A DNA stretch of 64,000 nucleotides from Asticcacaulis excentricus CB 48 (lineage in GTDB: Bacteria; Pseudomonadota; Alphaproteobacteria; Caulobacterales; Caulobacteraceae), in contig NC_014816.1 of assembly GCF_000175215.2 (NCBI RefSeq), positions 1,671,001-1,735,000 on the forward strand, written 5' to 3'. The notes below the pieces were generated by a model. It was not told where the DNA came from. It searched no databases and was given only the letters and a program-made list of their open reading frames with translations. Made by a program: the position numbers and the translations under genes. Of this stretch, positions 57,249 through 64,000 are shown piece after piece (position 1 is the first letter of the stretch; each line of letters begins with the position of its first letter).

Positions 57249-59630
57249 TTAAAACGCTTTGCGCACCGTGACGCCGAAGCTGCGCGGGTCGCCGGGCTGG
57301 CCATAGATGGCCCCGGAATTGCCGGCCTGAAGGCTCAGGAACTGCAGATACTCTTCGTTGAAGGCGTTCTTGGCCCACAAGAAGACCTCAGTGCCGCCGC
57401 TGGCGCGGTAGCCGACGCGGAAGTTGGCAATGGTTGAGGCTTCGACGACCGTATATTTCGACACCGACGGATCAGAGTTCCAGTCCGAGCGGTAGGAGAC
57501 ATCACCGCTGAAATAGGCGTCGCCGCTTAGCTTACCGATGGTGGCCGGATGGTTATATTCCCAGCCGATCGAGCCCGCCCACTTCGACACAACGGGCAGA
57601 TCCTTGCCGCTGAGGTCAGCAATAGAGGAACTGGAGGTTTGCAACTCCAGCGGAGCCGGACCGTTCTTGAACGAAGCGTACTTGCCGTCAGTGTAGCTCA
57701 CGGAGCCGTAGATCGAGAGGTTGTCGGTCGGACGCCACTTGCCATCCAGTTCCACACCACGCACCTCGACCTTCTCGATATTGGCGAGATAGGGACGGAT
57801 GGCACCCAGATTGCCGTCCACCACGGTCGCCTGATAGTCTTTGACGTTGGTGCTGTAGATCGCGACATTGACCGTGGCGCGCTTGTCCCAGAACTGTGTC
57901 TTCAGGCCCGCTTCAATGGTCTCCACCTCTTCCGGCTTGACGACAATCGAGGCGGTGAAGGGCTGGAAGCTGGCATCAACCGGTACGCCGGCGGCATTGA
58001 TACCGCCCGACTTATAGCCCTTCGACAGGTTGACATAGCCCAGAACCGTAGGCGTCAGATCATAGGCGAAGTTGATCTGACCCGAAGGGCTGTCGTCCTG
58101 ATAATCGGCCGTATAGGCATAGGTCGGGGCAATATTGTATTTGGCCGTGATCTGGGACGCGACCGTGGTGGCCAGCCCGCCGGTGACGATCTGACGGAAG
58201 CTGCCGTCCTTTTCCTCATAGGTGTAACGCAGGCCCGGCGTGATGCGGAAACGATCCGTCACATTCCAGGTCAGTTGCCCGAACAGCGCATAGGAGCGCA
58301 CCTTGGTGACCACGTGCGTGTTGGAGGTCAGGCCGTCGATCAGGTTTGCGGGCACATTGGTACCGATCAGCCAGAAGGCGCCGTCCTTGCCCCACTGCTC
58401 CACGCCATTGGTTTCGACGCGCTGATTAAAGCCATAGGCCCCGACCACCCAGTTGACCTTACGCTCGCCGTTCGAAGCCAGTCGGAATTCCTGAGAAATC
58501 TGCTGTTGTTCGGACGGATTGTTGGATTTGACTCGGATTGACAAAGAGGTGTAGTCGCGGTCGTTTTGCGGCGTCCAGTCCCAGTCACGATAGGCCGTGA
58601 TCGAGGTCAGGGTGACATCGCCCAGATCCCAGTTGACGGTACCCGACAGGCCATTGATCACCTGCTTGGCTTCGAGTGGCGAATTGACATCGACCAGACG
58701 GTCATAGGGGTTGGTGGACGGCGGCGCATAGTTGAGCGCTGCGGCCAGCGCCGGGAACTGACGATTGGCGGCTCGCAGCGATGCACCATAGCGCACGAAG
58801 GTCTGGGTATTGGCCTCAGGATCCTGATAGGCGAAGTCGTAGGACAGGCGCACATTCAGCGTGTCGGAGGGCTTCCACAGCAACTGGGCGCGCAGAACCT
58901 GACTGTTTACGTCGTTCTGCTTGACGTTTAGGAAGGTGTTCTTGAACAGGCCGTCGCGCTTGGTGCCGCCGAAGGCGAGGCGCACCGCTACCGTGTCGCT
59001 GAGCGGACCCGACAGGCTGATCTTGGTTTGCAAGAATCCATAGTCACCGACGCTGGCCTCAATACGACCTTCCGGCGTAAAGCTGGGCGCGCGGGTGGTG
59101 ATGTTGAGAGCACCGGCGGTGGTGTTCTTGCCAAACAGGGTGCCTTGCGGGCCGCGCAGGATTTCCACGCGCTCGATGTCGATCAGATCGACGACGGCCG
59201 AGCCGGGGCGCGCATAAAAGACTTCATCGACATAGATGCCGACGCCCTGTTCAAGGCCGTCGTTGGTCAGGCCGATGCCCGACCCCAGACCGCGAATGGT
59301 CGTCGCCGTATTGCGCGGGTTGGACGAGATGAATTGCAGGCTCGGCTGCACCTTTTGCAGGTTCTCGACATTGTAAACACCGCTCGCTTCCAGTTGTTCA
59401 CCCGAAATGGCCGAGACGGCGATCGGCACCTTTTGCAGGTTTTCGCTTTTGCGGCGGGCGGTGACATAGACATCAGTGATGGCGTTATCGCCAGAGGTTA
59501 CGTCAGCTGCCCCATCGACAGCAGGCACATCAGCGGCAAACACAGGGGAGGCAAGGGCGAGCGAAGAGACACCAGCCAGAAGGGCGAGCGACATCTTCCC
59601 CGCCTGCAAAGCGGAGCGAGAATTGGACAT
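57249..59630 (-). CDS. TonB-dependent outer-membrane receptor
   Basis: A 793-residue receptor with a signal peptide (cut near VFAAD). The TonB-box-like segment ITDVYVTARRKSE is followed by a plug with VPIAVSAISGEQLEASGV, IRGLGSGIG and IERVEILRGPQGTLFGKNTTAGALNI. A C-terminal barrel ends in GVTVRKAF. It belongs to the large Caulobacter-type receptor family for plant- or soil-derived ligands. The yezD gene lies just upstream in the same direction (68 bp), suggesting a sulfur-containing ligand; this is inference. Confidence 0.94.
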   Translation of the reverse strand: MSNSRSALQAGKMSLALLAGVSSLALASPVFAADVPAVDGAADVTSGDNAITDVYVTARRKSENLQKVPIAVSAISGEQLEASGVYNVENLQKVQPSLQFISSNPRNTATTIRGLGSGIGLTNDGLEQGVGIYVDEVFYARPGSAVVDLIDIERVEILRGPQGTLFGKNTTAGALNITTRAPSFTPEGRIEASVGDYGFLQTKISLSGPLSDTVAVRLAFGGTKRDGLFKNTFLNVKQNDVNSQVLRAQLLWKPSDTLNVRLSYDFAYQDPEANTQTFVRYGASLRAANRQFPALAAALNYAPPSTNPYDRLVDVNSPLEAKQVINGLSGTVNWDLGDVTLTSITAYRDWDWTPQNDRDYTSLSIRVKSNNPSEQQQISQEFRLASNGERKVNWVVGAYGFNQRVETNGVEQWGKDGAFWLIGTNVPANLIDGLTSNTHVVTKVRSYALFGQLTWNVTDRFRITPGLRYTYEEKDGSFRQIVTGGLATTVASQITAKYNIAPTYAYTADYQDDSPSGQINFAYDLTPTVLGYVNLSKGYKSGGINAAGVPVDASFQPFTASIVVKPEEVETIEAGLKTQFWDKRATVNVAIYSTNVKDYQATVVDGNLGAIRPYLANIEKVEVRGVELDGKWRPTDNLSIYGSVSYTDGKYASFKNGPAPLELQTSSSSIADLSGKDLPVVSKWAGSIGWEYNHPATIGKLSGDAYFSGDVSYRSDWNSDPSVSKYTVVEASTIANFRVGYRASGGTEVFLWAKNAFNEEYLQFLSLQAGNSGAIYGQPGDPRSFGVTVRKAF

Positions 59631-59698
59631 GGAGGATACCTTCGTGTGTGAGAGGCGTCGCTTCCGGTCTGTCCGGTCAGGGCGCGTGTTTTTTTGTT

Positions 59699-59887
59699 TT
59701 AAAGCCGGTCGTCTTTGTCGCGGCGGGTCTCAAAGCGAACCTTTTCGCTCTTTTCGATCTGAACGATACGCGAGTCGTGGATGACCACTTCGACCGACCC
59801 ATACCGGATCTGGCTGATGGCGTTCAGGATGTGCTGCTCCGCCTCGGATAGGGGCCGCGGTGCGGTCAGGTGATGCAGAGGGCTCAT
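59699..59887 (-). CDS. YezD-like small protein (DUF2292)
   Basis: A 62-residue protein with the DUF2292 core ILNAISQIRYGSVEVVIHDSRIVQIEKSEKVRF. In Bacillus, yezD belongs to the sulfur (S-box) regulon; the family often sits next to sulfur-uptake genes. ATG 59887 (MSPLHHLTAPR) has GGGGA upstream; an ATG at 59920 adds 11 residues. It leads into the TonB receptor gene, so both may answer sulfur limitation. Confidence 0.85.
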   Translation of the reverse strand: MSPLHHLTAPRPLSEAEQHILNAISQIRYGSVEVVIHDSRIVQIEKSEKVRFETRRDKDDRL

Positions 59888-60194
59888 CGTGTATTCCCCA
59901 GCGACATTAATTACTATCAAATAAGTTGACTATAACCCCGTTTCCGTCAAACGAATTCTGGCAGAGTTTAGAAATCATCCTGTGTGTCCGCGCTGCAACC
60001 CGGCACGCTATGGAAGGCCCCTCTCAGGGAGCGCTCATATAAAATTATGATATTACACGATTATGTTTAATTTCCACAACGCAGTCGCGGCAAGCACGCA
60101 CACTTACCCCGGCTACAAACCCGGACCGCAGGACTGCCGCAATGCCGCCCTGCTTTAGCAATTCTAATTCAAATTACGACTGGTTTGGTTTTAT

Positions 60195-62114
60195 TCAGAT
60201 TGCGCCATGAAAGAAGGCGTAAATGCGCTGAGCTAGGGCCTCGCTGATGCCCTCGACCTTTCGCAGGTCTTCAATACGCGCCCTGCCCACCTCACGGCCC
60301 GATCCGAAGGCCGCCAACAGGGCACGCTTTTTCCGGGGACCGATCCCTTCGATCTCATCTAGCGGATTTTTGATAATCGCCGCGTCGCGCTTCTGACGAT
60401 TGGCCCCGATGGCGTAGCGGTGTGCCTCATCGCGCAGGCGCTGGAGATAGTAGAGGACCGGTGATTTGGGCTCCATCATGAAGGGGGCACGCCCCGGCAT
60501 GAAAAAGCGCTCCATTCCGGCGTCACGGTCCGGCCCCTTGGCTACACCGACAATGCGGATGTCCTCCATGCCGAGCTCGCGCATCACTTCCAAAACGGCC
60601 TCCAACTGCCCCTGCCCCCCATCGACGAGCACCAGATCGGGACGGCCAAAGCCCTCTTCCTCAGTCGCGCTTTCCGTGCGGTTTTTCAGACGCAGGAAAC
60701 GACGGCGGAACACCTCGCGCATCATGGCGTAATCGTCACCGGCGGTCATCTTGTCGAGATCGCGGATGGTAAACTTGCGATACTGCCCTTTCATAAAGCC
60801 TTCGGGCCCAGCGACGACCATGCCACCCACCGCGTGCGTGCCACCGAGGTGCGAGTTGTCATAGACCTCGATGCGGTTGGGTGGAGCTGCCAACTCGAAG
60901 GCCTCTGCCACGCCCTTAAGCAGACGCGACTGCGCCGACTGCTCAGCCATTCGCCGACCCAAAGCCGCCTTGGCGTTGTTGAGTGCATGGGCCACGGCGT
61001 CGGCCTTCTCGCCCCGGCGCGGGCAGTGGATTTCCACCTTGCGCCCCGCGCGCAGTGACAGAGCCTCCATCATCAGGTCCGGTTCACTCAGGGGGTGCGA
61101 GACAAGGATGAGCTTCGGCACCGGCCGGTCCTGATAGAACTGACCCAGAAAGGCATCGAGGATTTCGCCCTCAGCACTGTCGGCATCTTCGCCGCTGTCG
61201 GGCACACGCGGGAAGTAGGCGCGGTCGCCCCAGTTCTGCCCTGCCCGAAAAAAGATAGTCTGTACGCAGGCGGCACCTCCTTCGCTGACCACAGCAAAAA
61301 CGTCCGCCTCAGCCTCACCGATGCCAATGGACGACGTCATGGATACGTGGTTGAGCGCCCGCACACGGTCGCGCAGATGCGCCGCCTTCTCGAAATCCAT
61401 GTCGTCGGAGGCATTCATCATCCGTTTGGTCAGGTCATCGATGACCACGCGCGAGCGGCCCTTCAGGAAGGCCTCGGCCTGTCCTACTAATCCGGCATAA
61501 TCCTCAAGACTGATCTCACCGGTACACGGCGCCGAACAGCGACGAATCTGGTGCAACATGCAAGGCCGCGTACGCGAAGCATAGACACTGTCGGTGCAGG
61601 TACGCAGCAGGAAGGCGCGTTGCAACGTGTCGAGGGTCCGGTTCACCGCCTGGGTCGAAGCAAAGGGGCCAAAATATTCGCCCTGAATGGCGTGGGCGCC
61701 ACGGTGCTTCGTGATCTGGGCCGCCGCATGGTCCTTTCGTACAAGAATCTCAGCAAAAGACTTATCGTCGCGCAGCAGCACATTGTAGCGCGGTTTCAGC
61801 GCCTTGATCAGGCGCGCCTCGAGCAAAAGCGCCTCGCCCTCGGTCTGGGTGCGCACGATGATCATGGACCGGGTCAAATACACCATACGCGCGATACGCT
61901 GAGCGTGGACGCGACCCTGTGCGTACTGAAGGATGCGCTTTTTCAACGACTTGGCCTTACCCACGTAGAGCACCTCGTCGTTTTCGCCAATCATGCGATA
62001 GACACCGGGCTTGTCATCGGCCAACCGCGCCTCACGCAAAATCAGGGCCGCACCCGTCAGGGGGGCATCGGTCGGGAGAGCTTCGATTTCGGTGTCGGTT
62101 GGCAGGTCGGACAT
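60195..62114 (-). CDS. uvrC: Excinuclease ABC subunit C
   Basis: A 639-residue repair nuclease that makes both cuts around bulky lesions. The N-terminal GIY-YIG domain begins at about residue 35 (DKPGVYRMIGENDEVLYVGKAKSLKKRI). The four-Cys cluster CMLHQ..RRCSAPC lies near 185-196, and a UVR motif follows. The RNase H-like domain has EVYDNSHLGG and DLVLVDGGQGQL (catalytic Asp), and the C-terminal helix-hairpin-helix pair ends the protein. Length is normal. It stands alone. Confidence 0.97.
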   Translation of the reverse strand: MSDLPTDTEIEALPTDAPLTGAALILREARLADDKPGVYRMIGENDEVLYVGKAKSLKKRILQYAQGRVHAQRIARMVYLTRSMIIVRTQTEGEALLLEARLIKALKPRYNVLLRDDKSFAEILVRKDHAAAQITKHRGAHAIQGEYFGPFASTQAVNRTLDTLQRAFLLRTCTDSVYASRTRPCMLHQIRRCSAPCTGEISLEDYAGLVGQAEAFLKGRSRVVIDDLTKRMMNASDDMDFEKAAHLRDRVRALNHVSMTSSIGIGEAEADVFAVVSEGGAACVQTIFFRAGQNWGDRAYFPRVPDSGEDADSAEGEILDAFLGQFYQDRPVPKLILVSHPLSEPDLMMEALSLRAGRKVEIHCPRRGEKADAVAHALNNAKAALGRRMAEQSAQSRLLKGVAEAFELAAPPNRIEVYDNSHLGGTHAVGGMVVAGPEGFMKGQYRKFTIRDLDKMTAGDDYAMMREVFRRRFLRLKNRTESATEEEGFGRPDLVLVDGGQGQLEAVLEVMRELGMEDIRIVGVAKGPDRDAGMERFFMPGRAPFMMEPKSPVLYYLQRLRDEAHRYAIGANRQKRDAAIIKNPLDEIEGIGPRKKRALLAAFGSGREVGRARIEDLRKVEGISEALAQRIYAFFHGAI

Positions 62115-62271
62115 GCGCCTGATATAGGCGAAGGGTCAGAACGGGGCAAGAACATCCACATACACCTTCGGCGCTTAAATGACAAAATTGCAAAGGTGAG
62201 CCACAGGAATTGACTTGCCATCGTCTGGGCATGGCGTCATGGAAAGACACCTCACACAAAATCGTGATCGC

Positions 62272-63471
62272 ATGACCGCCACGCCCGCCGCCCGCTTGTC
62301 CGAAATCCGCGCCCTCACGGGCTTGCGCGGAGTGGCGGCCCTGTTTGTGGTGCTTTATCACGCCACCGGCTATTTTCGCTTTCCCGATCCGTGGCAACAC
62401 TATGTGCGGCATGGCTACATTTCCGTCGACCTGTTCTTTGTACTGTCTGGCTTTGTCATGGCTATGACCTATGGCAAACTGTTCGATACCGGATTTCAGT
62501 GGCCGAATTTTCGCAAATTCATCCTCATGCGCGTGGCACGCGTGTGGCCGTTGTTCGCCCTGATGACACTGATTACCGCCGCCCTGATACCGAGTGTTCT
62601 GGGCACGCGCTACTATTCCGAAAACGTCTGGCACGGCCTTCTCCCCAACCTGACGATGACTCAGGCCTGGGGGCTGGCCAATTCTATCGTCCGCCCGTCA
62701 TGGTCGATTTCGACCGAATGGGCGGCTTATCTCGTCTTTCCCCTGCTGGTGATCGGGGCCCTAAAAGGCTCATGGCAACGAGCGCTTCTGTGGGTTGTGG
62801 TGGCCGCCTGTCTGTTGGCCTTTGTCGCCTATGGCCCTCTATGGTTCGGGCAGACGATTCGCCGCTCAGGCCCGCTCGACATCGCCGCCTCCTACGCCAG
62901 CGGGACCATATTGCGCTGCCTGCTGAGTTTCTTTATTGGCATGGTTGCCTATCGTTTCCGCGCCCTTGTGCCGTCACGTGCCGGGGTCCTGTTTCTGGTC
63001 GCGTCGCTGCTGCTGATCGCGTGGCGGCCTTCAGACCTGATTCTGGTTAGCTTATTTACAGGGCTGATCATGGCCCTGTCCGAAGATGAAGGCCCGGTAG
63101 CGAAAATGTTGGCGTGGCGTCCCGTCTATCTGATCGGCGTGTGGTCCTACGCCATATACCTGATCCACGACGTCGTGCTGTTCGTTACGTTTCGCACCCT
63201 ACCGAAGTTCGGTCTGAGCCTGCCGGGGGAGCGCGTTCACTGGCTGATGGCGGCCATAGGGATTACGATTATTCTGTCCGCCCTGGCCCACTATGGCTTT
63301 GAAAAGCCTTCTCGCGATGGGCTGCGCCGATTGATCAGCCGCTGGACGGCCCGTAAGCCGGACCTTCATGCCGTCCCCGGCGACCTCCCGACTGAGCCCG
63401 CCCCTACCACAGCGGGTCCGGCGGTAGACCTTGCAGAGCTTCCTGTATCCGCCGCAAAGACCCGCCGTTGA
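62272..63471 (+). CDS. Acyltransferase-3 family membrane protein
   Basis: A 399-residue integral membrane acyltransferase (OafA/exopolysaccharide type) with about ten helices. The signatures are EIRALTGLRGVAALFVVLYHATGYF with the catalytic His, VDLFFVLSGFVMAMTY, and WSISTEWAAYLVFP. It would acylate a surface polysaccharide or lipid; which one is unknown. ATG 62272 is taken as start; ATG 62239 is possible. Its last 68 bases overlap the end of the convergent NUDIX gene. The C-terminal 40 residues are hydrophilic and Pro/Thr-rich. Confidence 0.9.
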   Translation: MTATPAARLSEIRALTGLRGVAALFVVLYHATGYFRFPDPWQHYVRHGYISVDLFFVLSGFVMAMTYGKLFDTGFQWPNFRKFILMRVARVWPLFALMTLITAALIPSVLGTRYYSENVWHGLLPNLTMTQAWGLANSIVRPSWSISTEWAAYLVFPLLVIGALKGSWQRALLWVVVAACLLAFVAYGPLWFGQTIRRSGPLDIAASYASGTILRCLLSFFIGMVAYRFRALVPSRAGVLFLVASLLLIAWRPSDLILVSLFTGLIMALSEDEGPVAKMLAWRPVYLIGVWSYAIYLIHDVVLFVTFRTLPKFGLSLPGERVHWLMAAIGITIILSALAHYGFEKPSRDGLRRLISRWTARKPDLHAVPGDLPTEPAPTTAGPAVDLAELPVSAAKTRR

Positions 63472-63877
63472 TATTGCCCGGCAAGGCGTCGATATCGAAG
63501 AAATCAACATTCTTGATTTCGCCTTGCGAGGTCAGTTCACCGCGCTCGAAGCGGTCGATACGATAGAGCAGCACGTGATCGCCGGGGAAGAAGCGTTCAT
63601 TGGAATGGATGGACAGTAGACGCGGCGTTTCCTGGGCAATAATCCCCGCCTCTTCGCGCAGTTCACGCACCACAGCATCACCCGCCGCCTCAAAGGCATC
63701 GACGCCACCACCGGGCAACCACCAGCCTTCAAGATAGGTGTGCTCGATGAGCAGAACGCGGCGCTCATCCTCGACCACCAGGCCACGCACGCCCAGAGTC
63801 TTGCCCCGGGTCATGCGCGAATGGGCAAAAAACAGCGGCCGTGTGTACGGCTCGACAAGGCGCTTCCAGTCTTCCAT
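63404..63877 (-). CDS. NUDIX hydrolase
   Basis: A 157-residue pyrophosphohydrolase. The NUDIX box is complete: GGVDAFEAAGDAVVRELREEAGI (GX5EX7REUXEEXGU). The upstream strand GVRGLVVEDERRVLLIEHTYLEGWWLPGGG is typical of the ADP-ribose/diadenosine groups. The substrate is open. Its 3' end overlaps that of the acyltransferase gene, so the two are transcribed towards each other. Confidence 0.93.
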   Translation of the reverse strand: MEDWKRLVEPYTRPLFFAHSRMTRGKTLGVRGLVVEDERRVLLIEHTYLEGWWLPGGGVDAFEAAGDAVVRELREEAGIIAQETPRLLSIHSNERFFPGDHVLLYRIDRFERGELTSQGEIKNVDFFDIDALPGNINGGSLRRIQEALQGLPPDPLW

Positions 63878-64000
63878 GATGGTAAAAATAAGATAAATAA
63901 CGCTGTGCGCAAGCCTTGCGCCCGGCTTTTTCTCGCAGCGCCGCGCAACAAGGCTTGAGTTCGCCGTAAGAGGCGCTTAATCAGATTAAAACAGGACTGA

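Noticed and set aside
57549..58541. 330-codon plus-strand open frame inside the second TonB receptor gene
   Set aside because: Antisense shadow; no recognisable motif, no ribosome site, and the opposite strand encodes a textbook receptor.
1..64000. CRISPR arrays, tRNA or rRNA genes, prophage or restriction modules
   Set aside because: No regularly spaced repeats, no cloverleaf or rRNA signature, and no phage structural or defence genes were seen on either strand. The endolysin-like gene stands without other phage genes.

Overview
The window looks like chromosomal DNA of a Caulobacterales alphaproteobacterium, most plausibly a prosthecate genus such as Asticcacaulis. The evidence is a GapR (DUF2312) nucleoid protein, a TacA-like NtrC-type regulator, a ShpA-like Hpt protein, an aa3-type oxidase subunit IV, large TonB-dependent receptors, a XylR-like operator before a GH3 glycosidase, and a 41-residue L36 with a single Cys. 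The genus is inference; no rRNA or tRNA gene was seen. Nearly all of the window is ordinary chromosome. The only clear mobile element is one IS3-family insertion sequence.

Layout. 1-6.2 kb: partial acyltransferase, rpmJ, gapR, two small genes, a sigma-54 response regulator divergent from oligoendopeptidase F. 6.2-8.6 kb: a frameshifted small gene, a YitT membrane protein, oxidase subunit IV and a DUF817 protein. 8.8-11.7 kb: the three-gene proton-translocating transhydrogenase operon, whose terminator loop carries an IS150-type IS (11723-13159). 13.2-18.7 kb: a small membrane protein and the gcvT-gcvH-gcvP glycine cleavage operon behind a tandem glycine riboswitch. 18.8-26.6 kb: small membrane protein, NYN RNase, secreted protein, ispH, rnhA, zinc-ribbon protein, TonB receptor, gamma carbonic anhydrase, and phoH behind a long structured leader. 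26.7-33.3 kb: a coupled peptidoglycan hydrolase/membrane protein pair, an EAL-like protein without catalytic motifs, DUF2336, nadK and an Hpt protein. 33.3-38.2 kb: nucleoside transporter, an OmpR/EnvZ-type two-component pair split by an intergenic repeat, VOC protein, Cys-cluster protein. 38.2-44.8 kb: repeat cluster, PadR/DUF1700/DUF2807 operon, ubiA, a lipoprotein-methyltransferase-VOC cluster and a PMT-type glycosyltransferase. 44.9-52.6 kb: M16-family protein without its zinc site, XRE regulator, hisN, alpha/beta hydrolase, exported methyltransferase, and bfd-bfr behind a Fur-like box. 52.7-64 kb: GH3 glycosidase, OmpW, rhodanese, an EF-hand pseudogene, yezD plus a TonB receptor, uvrC, an acyltransferase and a NUDIX hydrolase.

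Functionally the window mixes housekeeping (translation, redox, one-carbon metabolism, isoprenoid, NAD(P), ubiquinone, DNA repair) with envelope and nutrient-scavenging genes typical of an oligotroph. I found no CRISPR array, prophage or classical defence island. The most unusual items are the IS lodged in the pntB terminator loop, the M16 protein lacking HxxEH, the hydrolase/membrane-protein pair, the structured region before phoH, and two decayed or frameshifted genes.
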